64,000 bases of DNA from Spiroplasma melliferum (GTDB lineage: Bacteria > Bacillota_I > Bacilli_A > Mycoplasmatales > Mycoplasmataceae), in contig CP029202.1 in NCBI GenBank assembly GCA_005222125.1, positions 124,001 to 188,000 of the forward strand, read 5' to 3'. The notes under the pieces were generated by a model. The model worked only from the letters and a program-made list of their open reading frames with translations. It had not been told where the DNA came from and ran no database searches. The translations under genes and the position numbers were made by a program. Within the stretch, counting starts at the first letter, position 1; each line of letters starts with the position of its first letter. Of this stretch, positions 45,132-56,100 are shown piece after piece.

Positions 45132-47969
45132 ATGGGAAAAGATTGAATCGTTGTTAAAGGTGCTCGAGAAAATAATTTAAAGAATATTGATGTTAAAGTA
45201 CCTAAAGAGAAATTAGTTGTTTTTACTGGTTTATCAGGAAGCGGAAAATCATCATTAGCTTTTAATACCATTTATGCGGAAGGACGACGTCGTTATATTG
45301 AAAGTCTATCAAGTTATGCTCGCCAATTTTTAGGTGGAAATGAAAAACCTGATGTTGATGCAATTGAAGGATTATCACCAGCGATTTCTATTGACCAAAA
45401 AACAACTAGTCATAATCCCCGTAGTACTGTTGGAACAGTTACAGAAATTTATGATTATCTCCGCTTATTGTATGCACGAGTTGGTACGCCATATTGTATT
45501 AATGGTCATGGGGTTATTAAATCGGTAACAGTTAAAGAAATCATAAATAATTTAAAACAACTTTTAACAGAAGGTGAAAAATTTATGATTTTATCACCAG
45601 TAGTTCGTGATAAAAAAGGTAGTTTTAAAGATTTATTTGCACGTTTGAAGCAGGAAAGTTTTATTCGGGTAAAAGTTAATGATGAAATCAAAACTTTGGA
45701 TGAAGAAATTGAATTAGATAAAAATAAACGGCAAAATATTGATATTATTATTGACCGTTTGGTTTATAAAGAATCAGCAGATTTATTAAGTCGAATTCAT
45801 GATGCAATTGAAGTAGCGTTAAAATATGGTAATGCATTAGTAAAAATTGATTTTGTTGATCAAAAAAAAGAAATGCTTTTTTCAACTAATTATTCATGTA
45901 GTATTTGTGGTTTTGTTATCCCAGAATTAGAACCACGGTTGTTTTCATTTAATTCACCATCAGGGGCTTGTAGTGAATGTAAAGGCTTAGGAGTAAAATT
46001 AGAAGTTGATGAAGATTTATTGATACCTAATCGATCATTATCAATTTTACAAGGGGCAATAATTTATTTAAAAAATATTGTTAATACAACAAATATTGAA
46101 TGACAAAAGTTTAAAATTTTAGCTAATCATTATCATATTGTGTTAGAGCAACCAGTTAGTGATTTAACAAAAGAGCAACTAGAATATTTGATTCGTGGTA
46201 GTGATGAACCAATTGAATATAATTTAAAAACAGCTAGTGGAAACATTATGCGGGGATATGATTATATTGAGGGAATAGGGCAGTTAATTGAACGTCGTTA
46301 TACGGAAACATCAAGTGAATCAGCACGTGAATATTATAAACAATTTATGACGGATAAAAAGTGTGGAACTTGTTTAGGAAAGCGGTTAAATGAAATTCCT
46401 TTGTCAGTTAAAATTAATAATATTAGTATTTCTGAATTTACTGATTTATCTGTTGAGGATGAATTAAAAGAAGTTTTAAATTTAAAATTAACAGAATCAC
46501 AACAAGAAATTGCGCGGTTAATTATTAATGAATTAGTTAATCGTTTGGATTTCTTAAGTCGAGTTGGCTTAGGTTATTTAACGTTATCACGTAATGCTTC
46601 AACATTATCAGGTGGAGAAGCCCAGCGGATTCGATTAGCAACACAAATTGGCAGTCAGTTAACAGGGGTTTTGTATGTGCTAGATGAACCTTCAATCGGA
46701 TTACATCAACGAGATAATGATAAATTAATTGAAACATTAAAAAGTTTACGTGATTTAGGAAATACTTTAATTGTGGTTGAACACGATGAAGATACGATTC
46801 GTGCTAGTGATTATATTGTTGATATTGGTCCACGTGCAGGGATTAATGGTGGTGAAGTTGTCGCTGCAGGAAGCATTGATGATATTAAACAAAATCCAAA
46901 TTCAATTACTGGTAAATATTTAACTGGTGAATTAGCAATTAATGTGCCAAAAAAACGGCGTGGTGGTAATGGTTTAGTATTAGAAATTAAAGGAGCACGA
47001 GAAAATAATTTAAAAAATATTAATGTTACAATTCCTTTAAATAAATTTGTTTGTTTGACAGGCGTTTCAGGAAGTGGTAAATCAACTTTGATGAATGAAA
47101 TTTTATGAAAGGGTATTAAGAAAAATTTAGGTTTAGCAACTGAACGTCCAGGTGCACATGATAAAATTGTTGGGATTGATAATATTGATAAAGTAATTAA
47201 TATTTCCCAAGATCCAATTGGGAAAACACCACGTAGTAATCCTGCGACTTATACATCAGTTTTTGATGATATTCGTGATTTATTTGCGAATACGAATGAG
47301 GCTAAAGCACGAGGGTACTTAAAAGGTCGTTTTTCTTTTAATGTTCCAGGCGGACGTTGTGAACACTGTCAGGGTGATGGAATTATTAAGATTTCAATGC
47401 ACTTTCTGCCAACAGTTTATGTTTCTTGTGAAGTTTGTGAAGGAAAACGCTATAATGATGAAACATTATTAGTTAAATTCAAAGATAAAAATATTTATGA
47501 TGTTTTAGAAATGACAGTTGACCAAGCTTGTGATTTTTTTGCGGCGCAACCAAAAATTAACCAGAAGTTAGCAACAATGCAAGAGGTTGGTTTAGGTTAT
47601 ATTAAATTAGGACAATCAGCAACAGAATTATCTGGTGGAGAAGCGCAGCGGGTTAAGTTATCAACCTTTTTGTTAAAACGGACAACTGGTAAAACTTTAT
47701 TTTTATTAGATGAACCAACAACGGGGTTGCATGTTGATGATGTTAAAAGATTGTTGGTGGTTTTGAATAAAATTGTTGATAATGGTGATACTGTTATTAC
47801 AATTGAACATAACTTAGATGTTATTAAAATGGCTGATTATATTATTGATTTAGGACCCGAAGGTGGGATTGGTGGTGGGACGATTGTTGCAACAGGAACA
47901 CCAGAACAACTTGTTTTAAAAAGTGATACTAGTTATACTGCACAATATCTAAAACCATTATTAAAGTAA
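45132..47969 (+). CDS. uvrA: Excinuclease ABC subunit A
   Basis: UvrA recognises DNA damage and loads UvrB. The 945-aa protein has two ABC modules. The first has GLSGSGKSS near residues 33-41 and its signature [12 protein letters not shown] near 490. The second has GVSGSGKST near 640-650 and [12 protein letters not shown] near 835. Three zinc-type CxxC modules are visible: CSICGF with CSECKG, CGTCLG, and CEHCQGDG with CEVCEG. Both Walker B motifs ([24 protein letters not shown]) are intact. ATG 45132 follows GAGGGTGAGAAA. With uvrB at 28.7 kb, nucleotide excision repair appears intact. Confidence 0.98.
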
Positions 47970-47978
47970 GAGGTTACA

Positions 47979-49103
47979 ATGGATGTTAAAAAACAACTTT
48001 TTAAGGCAACATTTTTTCAAAAAAAATATAATTTGGCAAAATTATTAACAGAAAAATATGCTGATGCACAAAATAAAATTAAAGTAATTAATGTTGTTGG
48101 CACAAATGGAAAAGGATCAGTTTCAAATTACTTACACCGTCAATTGATGTTAAATTATAAACGGGTAGGTCTTTTTACTTCACCAGCATTTTTAAAACAT
48201 AATGAACGAATTAAAATTAATAATAAGATGATTAATGATAATGATTTAAAACGAATTATCAAAGAAATTAAAGGAGAAATTAAAACTTATCAGTTAACTT
48301 TTTTTGAAATTTGAGTTTTAATTTGTATTAAATATTTTTTAGAACAAAAAATTGATATTGCTATTATTGAAGCTGGGATTGGTGGTTGTTTAGATGCAAC
48401 TAATGTTTTTAACAATCAATTAGCTGTTTTATTAACTTCAATTGATTATGAACATACTGAAGTGTTAGGCAATAGTTTGGATAGTATTATTCAAAATAAA
48501 GTTGGAATTGCAAAAAGCAATTGTAAACTTTTTATTAGTGCTAGTTGTAAAAAATATTTTAATTTGATTGCAAAATATCATGATTTGGATAATATTATTA
48601 CAAGCGAAATTTGCCCACAAGCAATTAATTATTATCAAGAATTTAATGTTGGTTTAGTTATTAAGTTTTTAAAAGTTTTTAAGTTTAAAATTAATTATGA
48701 GCTTTTTAAAGTAAATCCAATCTTAGGGCGTTTTACCCAATTAAGTAAAAATCCATATTTTATTATTGATGGAGCACATAATCCAGAAGGAATTCGTGCC
48801 TGTATTCATACTTTTGAAATGTTACATAATTTGAATCGAAATGAAGTATTAGTATTGTATGCTTCTTCCCAAAAAAAAGATTATATGCAAAATTTAACTT
48901 TATTGAAGGAACATTTTGGTAACGATTTATATATTACGGAATTTCAACATCCAATGTCATGGGACATTAATAATATTAAGATGCAGAATAAGATTAAAAA
49001 TTGGAAAAAATTATTATTGCAAAATAAAACAAAAAATATTTTAGTTTGTGGGTCGCTATACTTTATTCCATTAGTTTATCAGTTTTATTTAGAAAGGATG
49101 TAA
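47979..49103 (+). CDS. folC: Folylpolyglutamate synthase/Mur ligase-like protein
   Basis: This 374-aa protein belongs to the FolC branch of the Mur ligase superfamily, which adds glutamates to folates. It has the P-loop GTNGKGSV near residues 42-49, LFTSPAFLKHNERI near 66-79, EAGIGGCLDATNV near 130-142, and DGAHNPEG near 265-272. It is somewhat shorter than typical FolC (about 420). It starts 9 bp after uvrA and is followed at 3 bp by an ECF-type transporter gene of the folate family, which supports a role in trapping imported folate. Confidence 0.9.
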
Positions 49104-49106
49104 AAT

Positions 49107-49811
49107 ATGATATATGTATTAACAAACATTGGTGCTTGGTTAGGGATTGCTATTTTATTTTATATTGGAGTATTATTAGATTATAAAAATTGAAAAAAAA
49201 TTAGTATTTTAACAATTACAATTACAAGTTTATTAATTGCATTATCTGTCATTTTAACAAATGTCATTAGTTATACTATTCCATTTCCATTTATGGGAGG
49301 AGGAGTAATTAAATTAGCATTAGGTAACTTTTTAATTTTTGTGATTGGAATGTTATTTGGACCATTTTTTGGTGTATTAAGTGGTCTGGCTACTGACGCT
49401 TTAGGGGCTTTGGTAAATATTGCTGGAACATATCATAGTGGTTTTGCTTTTAATCTTGCTTTGTATGGTTTTTTAGGAAGTATGGTTTTTTTATTTAAAA
49501 GTGATAAATTTTGAATATTAAAAACAATTATCTTATATACAATTAGTTTTGCTTTAATTTCATTTGCATTTAATGTTTTATGATTATATGCGACGGGTCT
49601 GAAACAAGTACTGTTCCCAATGGCTTTTGTTGTTAGAGCAATTAAGTTTCCAATTCAATTGGCAATTTATTTGCCAATGGTTATTTCCAGCTTTACTATT
49701 TTATATAAATTAATTATTTCACGTCATAATATTGCTTTATGATGTACACAGAAAGGATTATTAGTTTTAACACCAATTAAATTTAAAAAACAGAAAACAT
49801 GTAATGGTTAA
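49107..49811 (+). CDS. folT: ECF transporter S component, folate (FolT) family
   Basis: The 234-aa protein has six predicted membrane segments. It carries the S-component style AxxxIxxF region and the pattern GNFLIFVIGMLFGPFFGVLSG, typical of the folate-type S components. ECF S components bind the vitamin and pair with the energising module EcfA/EcfA'/EcfT, which is not in the window. It starts 3 bp after folC, so uptake and polyglutamylation of folate are encoded together. The GAAAGG site lies within the folC end. Confidence 0.82.
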
Positions 49812-49876
49812 AAATTGTTTATATGTGGAAAAGTTTTAAAAACTTAATAGTTATAACTATTTTTATTAAAAGAGAT

Positions 49877-49885
49877 TGTGGATAA
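49877..49885 (-). promoter_or_regulatory. DnaA box upstream of dnaB-dnaI
   Basis: TGTGGATAA on the plus strand is an exact TTATCCACA DnaA box on the minus strand, 92 bp before the dnaB start. A second weaker site (TATGTGGAAAA) lies about 50 bp to the left. Their placement before the primosome genes suggests DnaA control; this is an inference. Confidence 0.5.
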
Positions 49886-49976
49886 GTCAGCTAATAGCAT
49901 TATTTTAACAAATTATATTTACTTATTAATTGTTCGTTGTAATATTATTAATGATTAAACAAAGAGGAACGGGAAA

Positions 49977-51224
49977 ATGATGGAAAAGGAAACTACTTAT
50001 TTAATTAAACAAGAGTATCAATTGTCAGATGATGAACGTATGTTACTTTTATGTTTATATCGTCCAATTATTGGCGATAAAGCACATATGTTATATATTG
50101 CTTTGACAGCACAAGATTTCATCTTAGAATTAAATACTAAATATCATTTAAATAGTCTTTTAACATTATTACAAATATCATATGACGAATTTTTAGTAGC
50201 AAAAAGTAAATTAGAAACAATTGGCTTATTAAAAATTTTAAAACGAGAAAAAGGAAAGCATTATATTTTAAAACCACAATTACCAATTTCCGCAATTGAT
50301 TTTTTTGAAAATCAAATTTTAAGTAATTATTTATTAAATATTGTAGGAGAAAAATCTTTTGCAATTATTAAAGCTAAATTTATTGTTAATAATCAAGAAG
50401 ACAAACAAAATCTTAATGATTTATCTGACCAATTAAGTAATAAAGTAATGACATTTGATTTTGTCTATATTGATAAATACTTAGCATCAAAAAATGCAAA
50501 TCATAAATTATACTTACCATATCGTGAAAAAATTATCCAATTAGCAAATTATTATAATGTTTTAACAAATAATCTTGCTATTTTTATTTACAAAAGTATT
50601 GAGTTAACTGCCAAAGAACGAATTTTTAATTATGAGACATTTCAACATTTGCTATCTGATTTTCATCAAAAAACAGTATTAAAAAAACAACTTAATGGGG
50701 AACAATTAAATTTAATTGTTAGTGATGAAAATATTATTAAGCCAACTAACATGTTAGAAGCAAAAATTAATGAAATGGTTTCAATTGATCCAATTCAATA
50801 TTTAACTTTACTACGAGAAAATAAGAAACCAACACCAATTGAGATTGAATTAATTCGTGATTTAATTATTAATTATTCATTAACACCGGGAGTAGTTAAT
50901 TGTTTAATTGAATATGTTTGATTTAAAAATACTCATCGAATTGAAAGAAAGTATTGTGAAAAAATTGCAAATACTTTTCATCAACTACAAATTAATACTG
51001 TTGATAAAGCGATGGAGCATTTACGTAGTGCTTATGCAAAAACACAAAAAAGTAAAGTTACAAAGGATGCTATTAAAGCAAAAACATATCAATGGAAAGA
51101 AAAAACAGTTAAGCATAATATGGCTGAATTAGAATATAATAAAATTTATGAACAAAAACGTCAAGAACAAGGAATTAAGAAAGTTAATCTTCCACAATTA
51201 TTAGATGATTTAAAAAATTTATAA
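49977..51224 (+). CDS. dnaB: DnaB-like replication initiation/primosome protein (DnaB_2 family)
   Basis: The 415-aa protein resembles Firmicutes DnaB (not the replicative helicase). It has an N-terminal winged-helix-like region (LLLCLYRPIIGDKAHMLY is characteristic), a long middle helical domain, and a DnaB_2/DnaD-like C-terminal domain near residues 270-350. In B. subtilis DnaB works with DnaD and DnaI to load the helicase at origins. It is directly followed by dnaI, the standard arrangement. The start is ATG 49977 or the adjacent ATG 49980. Confidence 0.88.
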
Positions 51225-51243
51225 TAGTAAAAATGAAAGAGAG

Positions 51244-52164
51244 ATGGAGGCAATGCCAAAACTAAATTTGTTAAAACAACTTCAAAATAACGCAGAATTA
51301 ATGCTTAATTTACAAGAAATTGAGTTTAATATTAATAATTATCAACAGTTTGAGTCACTCTTTCAAGAATATTTAAATAATTATCATCAATGTGAAAAAT
51401 CATTATCTTTATCTTTATGCCAACAACCATTTAAAGGTTATAAATATTATATTAAAAAAGAAAATGATAATTTGTTTTTAACACGAATTGAATGTGAGCA
51501 TACAATAGCTATCAAAGAAAAAAATAAAGTTAAAAATAACTATCTTTATTATGACTTTAGTGATGAATTATTAAAATTACGATTAAATGATATTAAAAAA
51601 GATGAAAATTTTAATAATATGCATCTCATTATTGGGGAAATGGTCAAATTTGTTAAAGGCCAACGAAAAAAAGGCTTATATATTTATGGCCAACCAGGAG
51701 TTGGCAAAACTTATTTATTAATTCGCTTAGCTAATGTTTTAGCAAATAATAATCGTAAAGTTGCTTTTATTTCAATAATTAATTTAATTAATCGAGTAAA
51801 AGAATCATTTAATCTTTTTAATAGTGAATCATCCTTAGTTGAAATTCTATTAGGAGCTGATGTCTTATTTTTAGATGATATTGGGGGAGAAACTGTTTCT
51901 CCATGAGTTCGTGATGATTTATTATTTCGTATTTTAAATGACCGTATTAGTCGTCAGTTACCAACTTTTTTTTCATCAAATTTTACAACAACAGCTTTAA
52001 CAACAATTTATGCAAATGTCAAAGCTGAAATTAATGATAAAGAAATTAACAAAGTAAAAGCATTAAGAATTGTTGATCGAACCCGAGGATTAGCAACAGA
52101 ATTAGAATTGTTAGGAAATAGTAGAAGAACTGATGAGGACTATGTGGAAAAATTAACAATCTAA
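51244..52164 (+). CDS. dnaI: Primosomal helicase loader DnaI
   Basis: DnaI loads the replicative helicase. The 306-aa AAA+ protein has an N-terminal helical region to about residue 100. It continues with Walker A GQPGVGKT near 145-152, Walker B LFLDDIGGE near 213-221, and a sensor/arginine region (FSSNFTT, and RIVDRTRGL). Unlike B. subtilis DnaI, I see no N-terminal zinc cysteines in CxxC pairs. ATG 51244 is taken; ATG 51253 would lie only two bases behind GGAGG. The gene follows dnaB at 19 bp. Confidence 0.92.
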
Positions 52165-52283
52165 GGAGATTTTCTCTTAGCCACATTTGTTAAAAGCAGT
52201 ATGATTATATGTATTGTGGTTTCTAAAAATAAGGATGTTTTAATTATTTAGAAGTAATTAAAGAATTGAAAGGGAAACAAGAT

Positions 52284-52619
52284 ATGAAAAGAATTTTTAA
52301 TTTATTATTTACTACAACGACATTTTTTGGAACTATTCCAAATTTACTGGGTAATAATTCAAATGAAATTCAAGAACAAATAACTATTTGGTTAGAAATG
52401 GATGAAACGGAGCGAAATCAATTATTGAATCATAGTATTGATGATTTAGAAATTACGCAACGTACACAAATTTGTTTAGAAAAAGCAAAAATTTATAGAT
52501 TATCTGATTTAGTTTCAAAAACAGAAAATGAAATTAAAAATATTAAAAATTTAGGAGAAAAATCATTAACAGAAATTAAAGAAAAAATGCATGAGTTAGG
52601 TTTACACTTTCGACATTAA
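52284..52619 (+). CDS. RNA polymerase alpha C-terminal-domain-like protein behind a signal-like leader
   Basis: The 111-aa protein has two parts. Residues 1-24 (MKRIFNLLFTTTTFFGTIPN) look like the secretion leaders of Spiroplasma surface proteins but lack a lipobox Cys. Residues about 48-110 align closely with the C-terminal domain of RNA polymerase alpha: SIDDLEIT, then QRTQICL, LVSKTENEI, NLGEKSLTEIKEKM and LGLHF. The DNA-contact residues corresponding to E. coli R265, K298 and S299 are present; N268 is replaced. The ATG (52284) follows GAAAGGGA at a good distance, so the leader is likely real. It is far too short to be RpoA itself. Confidence 0.75.
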   Translation: MKRIFNLLFTTTTFFGTIPNLLGNNSNEIQEQITIWLEMDETERNQLLNHSIDDLEITQRTQICLEKAKIYRLSDLVSKTENEIKNIKNLGEKSLTEIKEKMHELGLHFRH

Positions 52620-52711
52620 ATTGGGAGATAGAAAAAACGAAATATTATAAATTATAAATACAAGTGTAATATTTTTATAATTATAATGTAAGTCATAAAA
52701 TTACGGATGTA

Positions 52712-52739
52712 AAAGTTATTAATGAAGATTAATAACTTT
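52712..52739 (+). terminator. Inverted repeat, probable terminator of the alpha-CTD-like gene
   Basis: AAAGTTATTAAT and ATTAATAACTTT pair perfectly over 12 bp around a GAAG tetraloop. A T tract is only partial (CTTTA), so termination is likely but not certain. Confidence 0.6.
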
Positions 52740-52903
52740 AGACAGTATTTGTTAGTTTAATAATAAAATATTACGTAGGATATACAAATAGTTTTAATTA
52801 GTATTGTAAGCAATTAACAAGTTCAAGTTTTTCCTTAATAAAGTATTTGAAATGAGGCGTCCTATCAATAAGATAACCTTTATTTGGATATTTTCTAATT
52901 TTC

Positions 52904-52932
52904 TTGCAAATTAGGCCTATAGGTTGTAAAAT
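52904..52932 (+). promoter_or_regulatory. gapA promoter
   Basis: TTGCAA (52904-52909) and TAAAAT (52927-52932) are separated by exactly 17 bp. The gapA start is 69 bp further on, behind AGAGGAGAAAAAGTAG. Confidence 0.65.
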
Positions 52933-53001
52933 ATATAGTAAGTATGCAATGTTTTTATTGCAGACTAAGAGTATTAAATATATGTAGAGGAGAAAAAGTA
53001 G

Positions 53002-54000
<999 letters not shown>

Positions 54001-54010
54001 TTTAAAATAT

Positions 54011-54043
54011 ACAAAACACTAAAAAATATTTTAGTGTTTTTTT
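54011..54043 (+). terminator. Terminator of gapA
   Basis: AAAACACTAAAA pairs with TTTTAGTGTTTT around a short AATAT loop and ends in T7. Confidence 0.9.
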
Positions 54044-54191
54044 ATTTTTCTAAAAAAGATATTTCTTATGCTATGATATTTATATAAGAATTAATCTTAT
54101 AAAAATAATCTAGAAAACTATCGTTACTATCCGCTGGTTTATTTACTATTGATAATGGAGACAATTAAAGCAATTAAGGAGAGCAAAAAAA

Positions 54192-54455
54192 ATGAAAAAT
54201 CCTATTTTAGAAAAGCATTTTAGTAATATTCGTGATCAACTAAAGTTAGTTTTAAATACAGAAAAAATTCATGATTCAACAAATCCAATTCAATTATTAT
54301 ATGATAATGTTCTTTTAATTCGGAATAATGGCCGTGTTATTACTGATGAAGATTTTACATATCGTTTAGAATTAGTCTTGGCTGATACTTATAAAACACT
54401 GTCATTACGAATTGATTCATTATTACAAAATGCTAAAACATTGGCTTTTAGTTAG
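54192..54455 (+). CDS. Small hypothetical protein at the prophage border
   Basis: This 87-aa soluble protein looks helical and begins MKNPILEKHF behind AAGGAGAGCAAAAAA. I recognise no motif. It is the last host-type gene before plectrovirus DNA, which starts about 25 bp after its stop. Its composition matches the host genes. Whether the phage inserted near its 3' end by a site-specific event cannot be told without an unoccupied site. Confidence 0.7.
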   Translation: MKNPILEKHFSNIRDQLKLVLNTEKIHDSTNPIQLLYDNVLLIRNNGRVITDEDFTYRLELVLADTYKTLSLRIDSLLQNAKTLAFS

Positions 54456-54478
54456 GCATCGTGTAAGTGAAGTGCAAC

Positions 54479-54507
54479 AAATCAACTCAGAAAGGGGTTG
54501 ATTTTTT
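54479..54507 (+). repeat. Hairpin with ribosome site in its loop (copy 1)
   Basis: AAATCAAC (54479-54486) pairs with GTTGATTT (54497-54504), then TTT. The loop holds AAAGGG, the Shine-Dalgarno-type element of the following small ORF. It resembles a terminator and a translation block at once. The same structure occurs at 61855-61886. Confidence 0.7.
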
Positions 54508-54621
54508 ATTGAAAAGAAACATTATTTTATTTTGCGGTCCTTAGTAATTAAGTATGGAAAAGATAATGTTATTAATACGGTAAATAATATTGTAATTAAT
54601 AATGAAAAAGAAGATGAATAA
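54508..54621 (+). CDS. Small plectrovirus protein, start codon changed to ATT
   Basis: The frame of 37 residues matches the second-copy gene at 61888 nearly throughout (KHYFILRSLV, KYGKDNVINTV). Here the start triplet is ATT rather than ATG, so initiation would be poor. The product is basic and soluble. The function is unknown. It may be silenced in this copy. It ends inside the left arm of the origin-like hairpin. Confidence 0.5.
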   Translation: MEKKHYFILRSLVIKYGKDNVINTVNNIVINNEKEDE

Positions 54622-54700
54622 ATTATCCGTGTAATTTATTAGCGGTAATTTATTCAATATAGTTTATTTTGAGCGTAGCGAACACGCGAAGCGTGCCGCG
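54616..54700 (+). other. Origin-like region: long hairpin plus GC-rich palindromic block (copy 1)
   Basis: GAATAAATTA-T-CCG pairs with CGG-TAATTTATTC around a 13-nt loop. Sixteen bases later a 30-bp GC-rich block follows (54671-54700) containing ACGC-GAA-GCGT and further GCG repeats, in a genome otherwise about 26% GC. The block is identical at 62051-62080. A conserved non-coding structure in a filamentous ssDNA phage is a good candidate for the replication origin or packaging signal. Confidence 0.6.
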
Positions 54701-54728
54701 AAAATTAGATTTTTAGGAGGAATAAGTT

Positions 54729-54878
54729 ATGCCAGTTTGATTAACGACAATATTTAGTGTTGTTATTATATTAGGTATTTTTGCTTGAATTGGTTTGTCA
54801 ATTTATCAAAAAATTCGCCAAATTCGAGGTAAGAAAAAAGATAAAAAAGAAATTGAAAACAAGGAGGATAAAAAATAA
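54729..54878 (+). CDS. Plectrovirus small membrane protein, 49 aa (coat-type)
   Basis: It has one membrane helix (residues about 8-26) and a strongly charged C-terminal tail (KIRQIRGKKKDKKE). AGGAGGAATAAGTT precedes the ATG. Small single-helix proteins with a basic tail are typical of filamentous phage coat proteins, where the tail contacts DNA. The last base of its stop is the first of the next ATG (TAATG). The second copy encodes a protein with the same length and about 85-90% identity. Confidence 0.75.
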
Positions 54879-55126
54879 TGTTAGGGATGTATTTAACAAC
54901 AGCGATTAATTTTTTAGCAGTAGATACACCTACTATTTCAGATGGGATGGGTTCGATTTGAAGTGGTTTAGGACAAGCAATGATGAAAGTTAAAGAAGCA
55001 ATTTATGCTGTATTACCACAATTAATGACCTTTTTAGGTGATGCGTGAATTATTTTAATTCCATTTGGTATTTTTGTTATTGTTAAGATATTAAACTTTT
55101 TCCGTGTTATGGTTAAAGGATTTTAA
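54878..55126 (+). CDS. Plectrovirus major coat protein candidate, 82 aa
   Basis: The sequence begins MLGMYLTTAINFLA. It has an amphipathic middle (SIWSGLGQAMMKVKEAIY), one strong membrane helix (FLGDAWIILIPFGIFVIVKIL) and a basic end FFRVMVKGF, the plan of filamentous coat proteins. It resembles what I remember of the SpV1 capsid protein. Translation is coupled to the 49-aa gene. A second-copy homologue (62259) is strongly conserved. A non-coding stretch follows. Confidence 0.75.
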
Positions 55127-55169
55127 TAGAATATAACATTATATTCTAAGTTATTTTAAACAAAACTAA

Positions 55170-55250
55170 GGCACACTAGTTTATTTATTTTTTATTAATT
55201 TATTTTATATAACTATTACTTTAAAACTTAATAGTATTTTTCAGTGTGCC
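55170..55250. repeat. Inverted repeat after the coat genes (copy 1)
   Basis: GGCACACT (55170-55177) and AGTGTGCC (55243-55250) enclose 65 bp that includes an inner hairpin (CTATTA/TAATAG). The same arms occur in the second copy at 62538 and 62978, so the structure is conserved. It may end coat-gene transcription or serve in replication. Confidence 0.65.
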
Positions 55251-55302
55251 AATTTTTTAATATTTTATATATTTAACAATGTTTATTAAGGAGTTGATAA
55301 AA

Positions 55303-55743
55303 TTGAGTAATTTTGTTAAGAAAAATCAAAATGTAGAAAATTATTTTATTCGTAAAGAGTTGATAGTTTTTGAAACAAATAAAGCAAGTTTTATAAATTT
55401 ACCTAATCATAATCGCTATATTGGTTTTTGATTGAGTAATAAGTTTATTTATCTTAGTAAAAAACATTCTGATCAAGTAGCTATTGGTTTAATTTATGAT
55501 AATTCTTATCCTATTGTAAAATATGATGAAAATTTAAAACGCCATATTTGAAAATATTTAACTGGAACAGAATTAATTAATTTGTATAATCAATATAAAC
55601 AAAATTATTTTAAAAGTATGCACAAAGCATTATTTTCAAATGAGCCTAAAAAAGTAAAAACAACTAATAACAATAGTAATTTAATAAATTGAAATGATGA
55701 AAAAGTACAACAATTAATTAATGACTTAGAAAGTTTAAATTAA
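55303..55743 (+). CDS. Plectrovirus hypothetical protein, 146 aa
   Basis: This is a basic, soluble protein rich in Asn, Lys and aromatic residues, with no membrane segment and a low-complexity Asn stretch near residue 125. Basic soluble proteins in this position of filamentous phages may bind ssDNA, but I see no motif. It starts at TTG 55303, nine bases behind AAGGAG; there is no ATG with a site. The second phage copy has an unrelated gene at this point. Confidence 0.65.
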
Positions 55744-55866
55744 ATGAGTTTATACGATTATTGAGTTCAATTTGTAAGTTATATTATTGGTTCAAATGCC
55801 CCTGAATTTTTATATGTGATATCGTTTGTATTATTTATCGTTTTATTTTTTGGAATTTTTTTTTAA
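55744..55866 (+). CDS. Plectrovirus membrane peptide, 40 aa
   Basis: A short peptide starting immediately at the stop of the 146-aa gene (TAAATG). It has one membrane helix in its second half (FLYVISFVLFIVLFFGIFF). It resembles minor coat or assembly peptides of filamentous phages, such as G3P-neighbour small proteins, by size and layout only. Confidence 0.6.
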
Positions 55867-55896
55867 ACTTATTCAAAAAATGTGGAGTTTTTAAAG

Positions 55897-56100
55897 ATGC
55901 AAAATGATTGAGAAAAATTAAAAGAGTTTTTTATTCATGTCTTTTTGTTTATAAATAAAACAAATGTTGAAAGTATTACAACTTGGAATTTAACGCAAAA
56001 TGAATATTTAACTCTGATGGTCGGTGTTTGGATTGTTATTTTATTTTTAACTTGGTTTTTATTATGAATGGTTTTTAAAATAGTTGGGTATTTTAAGTAA
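55897..56100 (+). CDS. Plectrovirus membrane protein, 67 aa
   Basis: The first 40 residues are soluble and charged (begins MQNDWEKLKEFF). Then comes a single membrane helix (TLMVGVWIVILFLTWFLLWMV) and a short basic tail. It starts behind TGTGGAGTTTTTAAAG, and its stop overlaps the ATG of the ATPase gene. It is probably a minor virion or assembly protein. Confidence 0.65.

Larger units (their letters stand above)
52620..53001. other. Spacer between alpha-CTD-like gene and gapA
   Basis: About 380 bp without an open frame I would call. It contains the inverted repeat at 52712-52739 and the gapA promoter at 52904-52932. A short GC-richer patch (GGCGTCC near 52857) has no explanation I can offer. 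Confidence 0.55.

Noticed and set aside
54622-54728. GC-rich phage block considered as a tRNA
   Set aside because: It folds as simple palindromes, not as a cloverleaf, and has no CCA-stem or T-loop signature.
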